In this document: in pieces, positions 54,151-64,000 of the stretch
Layout: each line of letters begins with the position of its first letter
Numbering within the stretch: the stretch's first letter is position 1
Assembly: GCA_029980465.1 (NCBI GenBank)
Contig: JARYIJ010000001.1
Span: 3,111,501 to 3,175,500, forward strand
Origin: Pseudolabrys sp.
GTDB lineage: Bacteria > Pseudomonadota > Alphaproteobacteria > Rhizobiales > Xanthobacteraceae
Length of the DNA: 64,000 bases
Direction: 5' to 3'
The notes under the pieces: generated by a model
The model's input: the letters and a program-made list of their open reading frames with translations, nothing else
Database searches by the model: none
What the model was told of the DNA's origin: nothing
Made by a program: the position numbers and the translations under genes

Positions 54151-54552
54151 TTAACGTGTGGCTGCAGACACCAGTTTCTTCATGCCGTCTGATATTGCCC
54201 GTGTAGTGGTTTCGGCGCCTGTGCCAAGGCAATGTCGTTCAACGAGCCATTCGGGGTCATTGTAGGTCAGCCAGGTCGCGCCGTATTGATCGTCCCAGAC
54301 GAGCACCTTGAACGGCAAGTCGATCCCCGAGACCTGATTGAGTTGCATCAGAGGCGTACCGCCCCGTGGATTCCCGAAGATGATCAACCGTGTGGGTCGA
54401 AGCTCGAGGCCCGAATCGACGGCGTTCTGGCCATGATCAATTTGGGCAAATATCGAAAGGCCGACATTTCTTGCGGCCACGCAAAACCGCTGCGACGTCT
54501 CGGCATTGCCGTGTTGACTGCGGCACGTCACTAACCCGTCATTACTGCTCAT
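54151..54552 (-). CDS. DUF302 domain protein
   Basis: A 133-residue single-domain protein. It opens GLVTCRSQHGNAETSQRF and has the DUF302 core SIFAQIDHGQNAVDSGLELRPTRLIIFGNPRGGTPLMQLNQ, IDLPFKVLVWDD and WLTYNDPEWLVERHCLG. The function is not established; members may bind small ligands and often occur near redox or membrane genes. It has weaker codon bias than its neighbours and is isolated between repeat-rich gaps, consistent with gain by transfer. Confidence 0.85.
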   Translation of the reverse strand: MSSNDGLVTCRSQHGNAETSQRFCVAARNVGLSIFAQIDHGQNAVDSGLELRPTRLIIFGNPRGGTPLMQLNQVSGIDLPFKVLVWDDQYGATWLTYNDPEWLVERHCLGTGAETTTRAISDGMKKLVSAATR

Positions 54553-54726
54553 ATCGTGCTCATCAATTCATGTTCTACAGAATTGAAAGGCTTGTCGGTC
54601 TGACAGAATCGGATGCCGAGCGTGGTTTTGACTTCAAACACGCCATCATGCCGAACGTGCACCGAGGCTGTGGCAAAGGCGCAGCCGGCGCTCACGTTAT
54701 AATCGTGAGCCAAATCAGGATTCGGC

Positions 54727-55596
54727 TCACCGCTCCAGCAGCGCGAGCAGCGCCGAGGTGTCCCAGCGCTTGCCGCCCATCTTCTGCACCTGCGCGTAGA
54801 ACTGGTCGACCAGCGCGGTGACGGGGAGGCTGGCGCCGTTCCTCCGCGCCTCGCTGAGGCAGATGCTGAGGTCCTTGCGCATCCAGTCGACGGCGAAGCC
54901 GTGGTCGAACTTGCCGGCCACCATCGTCTTGTAGCGGTTCTCCATCTGCCAGCTCTGCGCCGCGCCCTTTGAGATCGTCGCGATCAGCTTCTCGACGTCG
55001 AGGTTGGCCTTCATCGCGAAGTGCAGGCCTTCGGACAGGCCCTGCACCAGGCCGGCGATGCAGATCTGGTTGACCATCTTGGCGAGCTGTCCCGAGCCCG
55101 GCGCGCCCATCAGGTTGCAGGCGCGCGCGTAGGCGTCGATCACCGGCTTGGCCTTGGCGAACACCGGCTCGTCGCCGCCGCACATCACGGTGAGGACGCC
55201 GTTCTCGGCGCCGGCCTGGCCGCCCGACACCGGGCCGTCGACGAAGTCGAAGCCGGACTTCTTGGCTGCGGCATAAAGCTCGCGCGCAATCTCGGCCGAG
55301 GCGGTGGTGTGGTCGACGAAGATCGTGCCCTTGCCCATGGCCTGGAAGGCGCCGTCCTTGCCGAGCGTGACCTCGCGCAGGTCGTTGTCGTTGCCGACGC
55401 AGCACATGACGAAGTCCTGGCCCTGCGCCGCCGCTTTCGGGGTCGCGGCGGTCTTGCCGCCATGCTGCTTGGCCCACTGCTCGGCCTTGGCCGCGGTGCG
55501 GTTGTAGACCGTGACCTCGTGGCCGCCCTTGGCCTTGAGATGCCCGGCCATCGGGTAGCCCATGACCCCAAGACCGATGAATGCAACTTTCGCCAT
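54727..55596 (-). CDS. NAD(P)-dependent beta-hydroxyacid dehydrogenase (tartronate semialdehyde reductase-like)
   Basis: A 289-residue HIBADH-family enzyme. The motifs are VAFIGLGVMGYPMAGHL (4-20), VDGPVSGGQAGAENGVL (about 118-134) and catalytic Lys in GSGQLAKMVNQICIAG (about 169). It is a distant paralogue of the protein at 44786-45655. The ATG at 55596 is preceded by GGAGGTTGCTG. It is a single gene divergent from apbC. Substrate is uncertain between 3-hydroxyisobutyrate, glyoxylate/succinic semialdehyde and 2-hydroxy-3-oxopropionate. Confidence 0.9.
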   Translation of the reverse strand: MAKVAFIGLGVMGYPMAGHLKAKGGHEVTVYNRTAAKAEQWAKQHGGKTAATPKAAAQGQDFVMCCVGNDNDLREVTLGKDGAFQAMGKGTIFVDHTTASAEIARELYAAAKKSGFDFVDGPVSGGQAGAENGVLTVMCGGDEPVFAKAKPVIDAYARACNLMGAPGSGQLAKMVNQICIAGLVQGLSEGLHFAMKANLDVEKLIATISKGAAQSWQMENRYKTMVAGKFDHGFAVDWMRKDLSICLSEARRNGASLPVTALVDQFYAQVQKMGGKRWDTSALLALLER

Positions 55597-55753
55597 CAGC
55601 AACCTCCCGAACGTTCGCGGCCTGTTTTGCGGCCCTGTCATGCGGCCGCAGGCGTCATAGATCAAGGGCCGGGCCGGCTCGTCAACCGGGTAGCCCGATT
55701 GACCGCAGGTGAACGCGTCCTATTGTGGCGCGCGAAAAAGGGATGACAACATC

Positions 55754-56893
55754 ATGGCCGTGACGAAAGAGCAGGTCCTCGCAGCATTGGGCACGGTCGC
55801 CGCGCCGGACGGCACGCCGCTGCCGCAGACGAGGGCGCTGTCGGACATCGTTGTCACCGACGGCAAGGTGTTCTTCTCGATCGCGGTCGACGCCGCCGCG
55901 GTCAAGGCGTGGGAGCCGGTCCGCGCCAGGGCGGAGCAGGCGGTGAAGGCGATGTCCGGCGTGCAGTCGGCGCTGGTGGCGCTGACCGCCGAGCGTGCGC
56001 CCGGCTCGTCGGCGCCGCCGCCACGGCCGATGCCGGGCCGCGCGCATCAGCATGAGCATGGCCATGCGCACGGCGCGCCGCGCCAGCAGATAGGGATGCC
56101 TGGCGTCGGCGCCATTATCGCAGTCGCGTCCGGCAAGGGCGGCGTCGGCAAGTCGACCACGGCGGTCAACCTAGCGCTCGGCCTGCGCGATCTCGGCCTC
56201 AAGGTCGGCATCCTCGACGCCGACATTTACGGGCCGTCGATGCCGAAGCTGCTCGCCATCAAGGAGAAGCCGCAGACGATCGGCGGCAACCGGCTCAGGC
56301 CGATCGAGCGTTACGGCCTCAAGGTGATGTCGATCGGCTTCCTCATCGACGAGGAGACGCCGATGATCTGGCGCGGCCCGATGGTGATGTCGGCGCTGAC
56401 TCAGATGCTGCGCGACGTCGAATGGGGCGCGCTCGACGTCATGGTGGTCGACATGCCGCCGGGCACCGGCGACGCCCAGCTCACGATGGCGCAGCAGGTG
56501 CCGCTCAAGGGCGCGGTGATCGTGTCGACGCCGCAGGACCTCGCGCTGATCGACGCGCGGCGCGGCATCGCGATGTTCAAGCGCGTCGACGTGCCGGTGC
56601 TCGGCCTGATCGAGAACATGAGCTACTTCATCTGCCCGCATTGTGGCACGCGCTCCGACATTTTCGCACATGGCGGCGCGCGCCATGAGGCGGAGCGGCT
56701 CGGCGTGCCGTTCCTCGGCGAAGTTCCGCTGCACATGGCGATCCGCGAGACGTCAGACGCCGGCCTGCCGGTGGTCGCGACCGAGCCGGATGGACCGCAC
56801 GCCAAAATCTACCGCGACATCGCGACGCAGGTGCGCGCGCAGATCGAGGGAGCCGGCGGACGTGCCGCGCCGAAGATCGTCGTCGAAGCCTGA
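55754..56893 (+). CDS. apbC: Fe-S cluster carrier ATPase ApbC/Mrp
   Basis: A 379-residue P-loop protein that carries and delivers Fe-S clusters. The N-terminal MIP18/DUF59 domain (1-82) is joined by a Pro-rich linker with an unusual His-rich patch (HQHEHGHAH, 98-106) to the ATPase domain with deviant Walker A SGKGGVGKST (126-135), IWRGPMV and the CXXC cluster motif FICPHCGTRS. The ATG at 55754 is chosen at the start of the DUF59 domain. It is transcribed alone. Confidence 0.95.
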   Translation: MAVTKEQVLAALGTVAAPDGTPLPQTRALSDIVVTDGKVFFSIAVDAAAVKAWEPVRARAEQAVKAMSGVQSALVALTAERAPGSSAPPPRPMPGRAHQHEHGHAHGAPRQQIGMPGVGAIIAVASGKGGVGKSTTAVNLALGLRDLGLKVGILDADIYGPSMPKLLAIKEKPQTIGGNRLRPIERYGLKVMSIGFLIDEETPMIWRGPMVMSALTQMLRDVEWGALDVMVVDMPPGTGDAQLTMAQQVPLKGAVIVSTPQDLALIDARRGIAMFKRVDVPVLGLIENMSYFICPHCGTRSDIFAHGGARHEAERLGVPFLGEVPLHMAIRETSDAGLPVVATEPDGPHAKIYRDIATQVRAQIEGAGGRAAPKIVVEA

Positions 56894-56904
56894 ACGGCAT
56901 TTTC

Positions 56905-57015
56905 CGATGTCATTCCGGACGCCGCGCGGAGCGTGGCGATCCGGAATCCAGACACATCAACGATGTCTGCATCCGGGTTCCGGGCTCGCGCATCGCGCGC
57001 CCGGAATGACAAGCA
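56905..57015. repeat. Intergenic palindromic repeat, class C
   Basis: The gap after apbC contains TCATTCCGGA near 56911 and its inverted counterpart CCCGGAATGAC near 57001, with inner inverted pieces GATCCGGAATCC..GGGTTCCGG and CGATGT. The unit is about 100 bases and has no coding content. The rest of the 274-base gap up to 57167 shows nothing else of note. Confidence 0.65.
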
Positions 57016-57167
57016 CGTGAGCGGCATTCGACTTTCGGCGTAGTGCGATCATCGCATGCGCGCAATGCGGCGCGCGTGGTGGTCAACGTTGCCTGAACCT
57101 GTTTGAACGGCGCTCGCCGGGGTCCGTCCGTTGAGGGCGGGCCCGCAAAATCTCATATGGAGCTGAA

Positions 57168-58256
57168 ATGAAACGCCGACAGTTTCTCGGCGCGGCGGGG
57201 GCGGGTCTAGCCACTGCTGCGCTTGCCGCGCCTGCGATCGCGCAATCGAATCCGCAGGTGAAGTGGCGCCTGACCTCGAGCTTCCCGAAGTCGCTCGACA
57301 CCATCTTTGGCGCGGCGGAAGTATTCGCCAAGTCCGTTGCCGAGGCGACCGACAACAATTTCCAGATCCAGGCCTTCGCCGCCGGCGAGATCGTTCCCGG
57401 CCTGCAGGCCGCCGACGCGGTGCAGAACGGCACCGTCGAGATGGCGCACACCGCGTCGTATTACTACGTCGGCAAGGACCCGACCTTTGCGATGTTCACC
57501 GCGCAGCCGTTCGGCCTGAACTCGCGCATGCAGACCTCGTGGATGTATTTCGGCGGCGCGCTCGACCTCGCGAACGCCTTCTACAAGAAGTACAATTTCA
57601 TCGCCTTCCCGGCCGGCAACACCGGCACGCAGATGGGCGGCTGGTTCCGCAAGGAGATCAAGACCGTCGACGACCTCAAGGGCCTGAAATTCCGCACCGC
57701 CGGTTTCAACGGTCAGATCTTCAGCCGCATGGGTGCCGTGCCGCAGCAGGTTGCCGGCGGCGACATCTATCCGGCGCTGGAAAAGGGCACCATCGACGCG
57801 GTCGAGTGGGTCGGCCCGTACGACGACGAGAAGCTCGGCTTCTACAAGGTCGCGAAGTTCTACTACTACCCGGGCTGGTGGGAAGGCGGCGCGATGCTGC
57901 ACAACTTCATCAACCTCGACAAATGGAACGCGTTGCCGAAGGCCTATCAGGAGATCGTCCGCTCGGCATCCGACAAGGCGCATGTGTGGATGCAGGCGAA
58001 GTATGATGCCGGCAATCCGCAAGCGCTCAAGCGCCTGGTCGCCAATGGGGCCCTGCTGCGCCCGTTCCCGCAGGCCGTCATGGAAGCGAGCTACAAGGCC
58101 ACGCAGGACACCTACAACGAGGTCAGCGCCAAGAACCCCGAGTTCAAGAAGGTGCTCGACAGCATGGTCGCGTTCCGCGGCGACGAGTACCTGTGGTGGC
58201 AGGTGGCCGAGCTCGGCTTCGACGCCTTTATGGTGCGTGCCCGCACCCGCGGCTGA
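57168..58256 (+). CDS. TRAP transporter substrate-binding protein (DctP family), first copy
   Basis: A 362-residue periplasmic binding protein. The N terminus MKRRQFLGAAGAG..AAPAIAQ is a Tat-like signal. The mature part has the DctP fold with the WGxF/G-FRTAGFNGQIF region, GGWFRKEIKTVDDLKGLKFRT (about 156-176) with the Arg that binds the carboxylate, and GGDIYPALEKGTIDAVEWVGPYDDEKLGFYK. It resembles TakP-type (2-oxo acid) binders in its SSFPKSLDTIFGAAE start, but this is a weak guide to substrate. It is closely related to the next gene, and its transcript ends at the terminator at 58284. Confidence 0.9.
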   Translation: MKRRQFLGAAGAGLATAALAAPAIAQSNPQVKWRLTSSFPKSLDTIFGAAEVFAKSVAEATDNNFQIQAFAAGEIVPGLQAADAVQNGTVEMAHTASYYYVGKDPTFAMFTAQPFGLNSRMQTSWMYFGGALDLANAFYKKYNFIAFPAGNTGTQMGGWFRKEIKTVDDLKGLKFRTAGFNGQIFSRMGAVPQQVAGGDIYPALEKGTIDAVEWVGPYDDEKLGFYKVAKFYYYPGWWEGGAMLHNFINLDKWNALPKAYQEIVRSASDKAHVWMQAKYDAGNPQALKRLVANGALLRPFPQAVMEASYKATQDTYNEVSAKNPEFKKVLDSMVAFRGDEYLWWQVAELGFDAFMVRARTRG

Positions 58257-58283
58257 CGTTCAGCCCGTAAAGTTCGCACATTG

Positions 58284-58315
58284 GCCCCTGTCCAACCGCT
58301 GGGCAGGGGCTTTTT
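58284..58315 (+). terminator. Intrinsic terminator after the first TRAP binding protein gene
   Basis: GCCCCTGTCC (58284-58293) pairs with GGGCAGGGGC (58301-58310) through 10 bp including one G-T, with a 7-base loop, and is followed by TTTTT. It lies 28 bases after the stop codon. Confidence 0.88.
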
Positions 58316-58496
58316 CATGCGCGACAGGCCCTTTCGCATATGCGAAGCAGGCCGCTCTTTTCGATTCTGAAAATCCCGTGTTAAGTGGCGGGAACCGTTG
58401 TGCTCTGCGACTGGTCCCCGGGGGCAGGTCTTCAGATTGCGCGGGGGAGCGGGGCGGGAACAGCCCGCCTCAAAATGAACTGGGAGGATATCCAAG

Positions 58497-59582
<1,086 letters not shown>

Positions 59583-59606
59583 CCGGCTTCATACGCAAGA
59601 CGAAAA

Positions 59607-59640
59607 AACCCCGGAGTGAAAGCTCCGGGGTTGTTTTTTT
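59607..59640. terminator. Bidirectional intrinsic terminator between TRAP binding protein and permease genes
   Basis: A perfect 10-bp stem AACCCCGGAG (59607-59616 with 59623-59632) with a 6-base loop has GTTTTTTT on the plus side and an A-run (59603-59608) giving Ts on the minus side. It serves both convergent transcripts. Confidence 0.92.
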
Positions 59641-59648
59641 GCCGCTGG

Positions 59649-61310
59649 TCACTTGAACGACGGCGGCTGGTTGAGATCGAGCGGCGGCATGTCGATCTGC
59701 GGAATCTCGATCTTCACCTTGTTGATGTCGATTTTCGTCTGTCCGGCCTTGTAGTGCATCACCATCGCCGGGAACAGGATCACCATGACCACCATGATGA
59801 CCTGGATGACCACGAACGGAATCGCGCCCCAGTAGATCTGGCCGGTCGTCACGCCCTCGGTCCGCTTGCCGGTGAGGCGGTCGATGAACGCCTCCCGCGG
59901 CGCCACCGAGCGCAGGTAAAAGAGCGCGAAGCCGAACGGCGGGTGCATGAACGACGTCTGCATGTTGACGCCGAGGATGACGCCGAACCAGATCAGGTCG
60001 ATGCCGATGTGCTCGGCCGCGGGCCCCAGCAGCGGGATGACGATGAAGGCCAGCTCGAAGAAGTCGAGGAAGAAGGCCAGCACGAACACGAACAGGTTGA
60101 CGAACAGCAGGAAGCCGATCTGGCCGCCCGGCAGCGAGGTCAGCATGTGCTCGACCCAGATGTGGCCGCTGACGCCATAGAAGGTCAGCGAGAACACGCG
60201 GGCGCCGAGCAAGATGAAAATGACGAAGGCCGACAATTTGGCCGTCGATTCGACCGCCTGCGTGATCAGGCCCCAGCTCAGGCGCCGTTTCATCAGGCCG
60301 AGCAGGAGCGCGCCGGACGCGCCCATCGCGCCGCCCTCGGTCGGCGTCGCGACGCCGATGAAGATGGTGCCGAGCACCAGAAAGATCAGGAACAGTGGCG
60401 GCACCATCACGAAGGTGGTCTGCTGCGCCATGCGCGAGAGGAAGCGGAAGCCCGTCAGCTTGTCGATGATCCAGTTGATGACCGCGACGGCGAAGGCGAA
60501 CAGGATGCCGGAGAACATCGTCAGCACGACGAAGTCGGCGCCATGCGTGTCCGACTTGCGCATGACGTAGTAGCCAAACACGCCGGACGCGACCGCCAGG
60601 ATTCCGAGCGAGGTGAGGCCGCGGCCGCCGTTGTCCTCGCGGAAGCCGACAGCCTCCGCCGGTAGTCCCGGTGTCGCCTTCGGCGCGACGATCGAGACGA
60701 TGAACACGTAGAGCGCATACATGCCCGACAGGACGAGGCCGGGGATGAACGCACCCTCGTACATGTCGCCCACGGAGCGGCCTAATTGGTCGGCCATGAC
60801 GATCAGGACGAGCGACGGCGGGATGATCTGCGCCAGCGTGCCCGACGCCGCGATGACGCCGCTGGCGACGCGGCGATCATAACCGTAGCGCAGCATGATC
60901 GGCAGCGAGATCAGGCCCATCGAGATGACCGAGGCGGCGACGACGCCGGTGGTCGCCGCCAGCAGCGCGCCGACGAAGATCACGGCGTAGGCGAGGCCGC
61001 CGCGCACGGTGCCGAACAGTTGCCCGATGGTGTCGAGCAAATCCTCCGCCATGCCGGATCGTTCCAGCACGAGGCCCATGAAGGTAAAGAAGGGGACCGC
61101 GAGCAACGTGTCATTGCTCATCACGCCGTAGATGCGCTGCGGCAAGGCCTGCATGAAGTCGGGCGCGAATTGGCCCATCTCGATGCCGATGAAGCCGAAC
61201 AGCAGCCCGACGGCGCCGAGCGAGAAGGCGGCCGGATATCCGAGCAGCAGGAAGACAACAAGCGCGATGAACATGATCGGCGCCATGTTGTCGATGAAGA
61301 AAGCAGTCAT
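59649..61310 (-). CDS. TRAP transporter large permease (DctM family)
   Basis: A 553-residue membrane subunit that carries out sodium-coupled uptake of the acid delivered by the binding protein. It has 11-13 predicted helices and the DctM signatures ALLAATTGVVAASVISMGLISLPIML and ASGTLAQIIPPSLVLIVMAD. Usual DctM proteins have about 430 residues; the extra ~110 here lie mainly between residues 205 and 300 and in a polar C-terminal tail rich in Ile/Pro. It follows dctQ by 24 bases. Both are convergent with the two binding protein genes. Confidence 0.9.
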   Translation of the reverse strand: MTAFFIDNMAPIMFIALVVFLLLGYPAAFSLGAVGLLFGFIGIEMGQFAPDFMQALPQRIYGVMSNDTLLAVPFFTFMGLVLERSGMAEDLLDTIGQLFGTVRGGLAYAVIFVGALLAATTGVVAASVISMGLISLPIMLRYGYDRRVASGVIAASGTLAQIIPPSLVLIVMADQLGRSVGDMYEGAFIPGLVLSGMYALYVFIVSIVAPKATPGLPAEAVGFREDNGGRGLTSLGILAVASGVFGYYVMRKSDTHGADFVVLTMFSGILFAFAVAVINWIIDKLTGFRFLSRMAQQTTFVMVPPLFLIFLVLGTIFIGVATPTEGGAMGASGALLLGLMKRRLSWGLITQAVESTAKLSAFVIFILLGARVFSLTFYGVSGHIWVEHMLTSLPGGQIGFLLFVNLFVFVLAFFLDFFELAFIVIPLLGPAAEHIGIDLIWFGVILGVNMQTSFMHPPFGFALFYLRSVAPREAFIDRLTGKRTEGVTTGQIYWGAIPFVVIQVIMVVMVILFPAMVMHYKAGQTKIDINKVKIEIPQIDMPPLDLNQPPSFK

Positions 61311-61334
61311 GGTGAACTCCGCAGCGATGCCGGT

Positions 61335-61937
61335 CTAGCGATGCTCGATGGCATCGACGATGTGCTCGACTTCGGCCTCGAGCGTGTCCTTCTGACTTTC
61401 GTACGGGTCGGGGATAAGCCCGCGCATCACGGAGAGCCGCTTCACCAGCTCCGAGAGGCCCTGCACCAGCAGCAGCGCGAAACCGATGGCGACGAGCGCC
61501 TTGGTCGGCCACTGCGGCAGGCCGCCGGCGTTCATCGATTGCTCGTTGGTGAGCCACGACTCTTTGAAGAAGGGGACACCGGTCAGCACCATGATCACGC
61601 AGAGCGGCAGCAGGAAGAACGCGTGACCGACCGCGTCGATCGTGTTGCGGAGCGGCTTGGGCATCAGGTTGTTCACGATGTCGATGCGGATGTGCTCGTT
61701 CGACAGCAGCGTCCACGGCGCGCACAGCATGAACACGACGCTGAACAGGATCCATTGCAGCTCGAGCCAGGAGTTCGACGACGTGTCGAGCACCTTGCGC
61801 ACGATCGCATTGACGGCCGAGACGATGACGGCCAGCAGGATGGCCCAGGACAGGCAGCGGCCGATCCAGCGGTTCATCGAATCGATGAACCGCGAGGTCG
61901 GAAGCAATGCTCTCAGAATTGCGTCGATCGCGCCCAC
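61335..61937 (-). CDS. TRAP transporter small permease (DctQ family)
   Basis: A 200-residue small membrane subunit of a TRAP transporter with four helices (about 25-45, 60-80, 103-125, 150-170). It shows SNSWLELQWILFSVVFML, the family region with the conserved Glu/Gln, followed by LLSNEHIRIDIV. The polar C-terminal ~35 residues are longer than usual. It starts the dctQ-dctM operon; 182 bases upstream to moaA contain no evident gene. Confidence 0.9.
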   Translation of the reverse strand: MGAIDAILRALLPTSRFIDSMNRWIGRCLSWAILLAVIVSAVNAIVRKVLDTSSNSWLELQWILFSVVFMLCAPWTLLSNEHIRIDIVNNLMPKPLRNTIDAVGHAFFLLPLCVIMVLTGVPFFKESWLTNEQSMNAGGLPQWPTKALVAIGFALLLVQGLSELVKRLSVMRGLIPDPYESQKDTLEAEVEHIVDAIEHR

Positions 61938-62119
61938 GTAGTCCCCCCGGCTGCTGGAGCGAGCAACCCTGTTGTTATTCTGACGCCCCTCGCGCCGCTT
62001 TGACGCGGCTGTTACCGACCATTAGCCCCACCCGGATGCAATCCGTCAATGGCGAAATTGCCTTCATCGATGGGTGTTTTTGCGCGATTTTTACGCCAGC
62101 CGGACCGGCCGGACGTCCT

Positions 62120-63193
62120 TCAGCCGCCGGTTACGCTCATGTGCCGGGATACGGCAGGCCGGTGCCTGCGCCGGTCGATGACGAAGTCATGGCCCTTGGG
62201 TTTGCGCAAGATGGCGTCGTCGATGGCCGCATAGACGGCGTCGTCGGATTCCGAGCGGCGCAGCGGCGCGCGCAGATCTGCGGCGTCTTCCTGGCCGAGG
62301 CACATGTACAGCGTGCCGGTGCAGGTCAGCCGCACGCGGTTGCAGGACTCGCAAAAATTATGCGTGAGCGGCGTGATGAAGCCGAGACGGCCTCCGGTTT
62401 CGGCGACACGGACGTAACGTGCCGGCCCTCCGGTCCGGTAGTCGATATCCTCGAGCGTGAAGCGCTCGGCGAGGCGGGCGCGTACCATCGACAGCGGCAG
62501 GTACTGATCGAGTCGCGACGCATCGACGTCACCGAGCGGCATGACCTCGATCACCGTCATGTCCATGCCGCGGCCGTGCGCCCACTCCATCATCGGCGCG
62601 AGGTCGTCTTCGTTGACGCCCTTGAGCGCGACGGCGTTCAGCTTGACCTTGAGGCCCGCGGCCTGCGCGGCGTCGATACCCGCCAGCACCTTGTCGAGAT
62701 CGCCCCAGCGCGTGACGGCACGGAACTTGTCGGGATCGAGCGTGTCGAGCGAAACGTTGATGCGCTCGACACCGTAGCTTTTCAGATCGTTCGCGTATTT
62801 GGCGAGCTGCGAGCCGTTGGTGGTCAGCGTTAGTTCCTGCAGTGCGCCGGTCGCGAGATGCCGCGAGAGAGAGGCCACGAGAGTCATGATGCCGCGCCGC
62901 ACCAGCGGCTCGCCGCCGGTCAGACGCAGCTTGGTGACGCCTTTGGCGACGAAGGCGCTGCACAGACGGTCGAGTTCCTCGAGCGTCAGCAGGTCGGCCT
63001 TTGGCAGAAAAGCCATGTGCTCCGACATGCAGTACACGCAGCGGAAATCACAGCGATCCGTAACCGAGACGCGTAAATAGGTGATCGCTCTCTGGAACGG
63101 ATCAACCAGTTTTCCGGGCGTACCCGCAACCGCCGGTGCTGTGTCGGCAAGGCTCATCTCAGGCCCAAGTCCGTCGCCCAAGTCCGTGATCAT
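62120..63193 (-). CDS. moaA: GTP 3',8-cyclase MoaA (molybdenum cofactor biosynthesis)
   Basis: A 357-residue radical SAM enzyme making the first molybdenum cofactor intermediate from GTP. The N-terminal Fe-S motif is CDFRCVYCM (CX3CX2C), the SAM GGEP motif is [11 protein letters not shown], and the C-terminal cluster motif is [20 protein letters not shown] (CX2CX13C). The protein ends in the essential Gly-Gly (SVTGG). Starts at 63193 or 63157 (345 residues) are both possible; the earlier one is given. No other mo- genes are in view. Confidence 0.95.
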   Translation of the reverse strand: MITDLGDGLGPEMSLADTAPAVAGTPGKLVDPFQRAITYLRVSVTDRCDFRCVYCMSEHMAFLPKADLLTLEELDRLCSAFVAKGVTKLRLTGGEPLVRRGIMTLVASLSRHLATGALQELTLTTNGSQLAKYANDLKSYGVERINVSLDTLDPDKFRAVTRWGDLDKVLAGIDAAQAAGLKVKLNAVALKGVNEDDLAPMMEWAHGRGMDMTVIEVMPLGDVDASRLDQYLPLSMVRARLAERFTLEDIDYRTGGPARYVRVAETGGRLGFITPLTHNFCESCNRVRLTCTGTLYMCLGQEDAADLRAPLRRSESDDAVYAAIDDAILRKPKGHDFVIDRRRHRPAVSRHMSVTGG

Positions 63194-63305
63194 GTCCAGG
63201 ATATATAGGAAAATCCGCAGGAAACCGCCACCCGATACGCTGACGGGCGCCGAAAAGCAGAAGGCGCGAACCATGCCGCGCCTTTGCCGTCCGGAAACCG
63301 GATTT

Positions 63306-63839
63306 TTATTGCTGCTGGGCGGGTGACGGAGAGGCCGGCCACGGCGAGGAGCCAACAGGAGCTTCCTGCGGCGGCGGCGGGACGGCCGGTGCAGCCGCCG
63401 CCGGGGCGGCGGCTGCCGGCTTCGGCGCCGGCGCAGGTTTCTTGGCAACGGGCTTCTTTGCCGCCGGCTTTTTGGCGGCCGGCTTGCGCTTGTGCGCCGG
63501 CTTTTTCGGCGGCGGCACGGCCTGCAACTCGGCTACGACAGGGTTGGGGTTGAACTTGCTGGTGCCGTCGCCCGCCGCAATCAGGTCGAGCTGCTCGGTG
63601 TCCGGCTGGTAGCCGTTCAGCGCGAATGTGGCGGACGCCGCCGCGTTGGTCGGAATATCAAGCTGGCAGGGCGTCTTGCAGGTGAGCGTGCCAACGGTGA
63701 CGTCGGCGCCCGGCGGCTCGGATTCAAAGCGAACGGTGTCCTTGATCGGCTCGGGCTTCAGCGCGTCGAACCAGTTCGACGATGACGTGCAGCCAGCAAG
63801 CAAAAGGGCGCCGCTCAGGACAAACAAAACGCGATACAT
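63306..63839 (-). CDS. Lipoprotein with PEGA-like domain and Lys/Ala/Pro-rich tail
   Basis: A 177-residue protein. The lipobox LLLAGC puts the lipidated Cys at residue 17. Residues 35-95 resemble a PEGA-type surface domain ([27 protein letters not shown]). Residues ~108-177 are low-complexity, with [21 protein letters not shown] followed by Ala/Pro-rich sequence, a histone-H1-like basic tail unusual for a lipoprotein and likely to bind peptidoglycan, LPS or other acidic polymer. The start at 63839 fits the signal peptide. It is convergent with nothing and follows moaA by 113 bases in the same direction. Confidence 0.75.
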   Translation of the reverse strand: MYRVLFVLSGALLLAGCTSSSNWFDALKPEPIKDTVRFESEPPGADVTVGTLTCKTPCQLDIPTNAAASATFALNGYQPDTEQLDLIAAGDGTSKFNPNPVVAELQAVPPPKKPAHKRKPAAKKPAAKKPVAKKPAPAPKPAAAAPAAAAPAVPPPPQEAPVGSSPWPASPSPAQQQ

Positions 63840-64000
63840 GTTCCCATCCCCATCGGGCGGCTTATGCCGCTCGTCCCTGTTGAAACAATAGAATTGCGGC
63901 GAAAGTCGCGCAACCTTGCGTGGATCATTAATCCGGCCGTCGTTAACCAAAGAGGTGGCGTCGAGTTCAGCGTGCTTCAACGATTTTCGCGATCGTGGGC

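Noticed and set aside
62034-62119. Possible molybdenum-cofactor riboswitch near moaA
   Set aside because: The moaA 5' side is at 63157-63305, only about 110 bases, and I see no Moco-motif stems there; the gap at 62034 lies at its 3' end.

Overview
The window is 64 kb of high-GC, densely packed chromosome from an alphaproteobacterium, most likely a member of the Hyphomicrobiales (Rhizobiales) near the Bradyrhizobium / Rhodopseudomonas / Xanthobacteraceae branch. The signs are a FixL-FixJ-FixK oxygen-sensing cassette with a haem-PAS FixL, PleC/DivJ-type kinases, many orphan solute-binding proteins, a one-per-cell set of alphaproteobacterial core genes (ccmFH, degP, glnE, pepN, dusA, apbC, moaA) and intergenic palindromic repeats of the kind common in that group. 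Genus is inference only.

Layout. 1-13.7 kb is core: end of a cytochrome c maturation operon (ccmF partial, ccmH), a DegP-like protease, an OmpR-type two-component pair, glnE, a PAS kinase convergent with glnE, and pepN. 14-17.5 kb has a PheC-like periplasmic dehydratase, an acyltransferase and a CDF metal transporter with an unusually long cytosolic tail. 17.6-28.8 kb is a catabolic island: a LysR regulator, a complete branched-chain-type ABC importer (binding protein, two permeases, two ATPases), a shikimate/quinate dehydrogenase, a QuiC-type 3-dehydroshikimate dehydratase, a Gfo/Idh/MocA oxidoreductase, a cupin and a divergent flavin monooxygenase. It reads as uptake of shikimate or quinate and conversion to protocatechuate.

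28.9-39.5 kb holds all eight gene types known from the aerobic 2-aminobenzoate (anthranilate) CoA-ester pathway of Azoarcus evansii: binding protein, 2-aminobenzoyl-CoA monooxygenase/reductase, SDR, MarR regulator, enoyl-CoA hydratase, acyl-CoA dehydrogenase, CoA ligase and a RidA-family protein. An IS481-family element sits between the binding protein and the rest, inside the loop of an intergenic palindrome. 39.9-43.1 kb is fixJ-fixL divergent from fixK, followed by an unlisted 53-codon membrane ORF preceded by a sequence matching the FixK consensus.

43.1-56.9 kb is mixed metabolism and housekeeping (GMC oxidoreductase, two beta-hydroxyacid dehydrogenases, amidohydrolase, dusA, TauE-type exporter, retropepsin-like protease, kinase, GST, metallo-beta-lactamase-fold protein, small DUF proteins, apbC). 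57.1-62 kb is a TRAP transporter locus in which two paralogous binding proteins face convergently transcribed permease genes. The window ends with moaA and a lipoprotein with a Lys/Ala/Pro-rich tail. The most notable items are the abm-type cluster and its IS, the RidA protein lacking the usual arginine, the putative FixK-controlled small ORF, the shikimate/quinate island, and the tandem repeat in front of quiC. No tRNA, rRNA, CRISPR array or prophage was seen.
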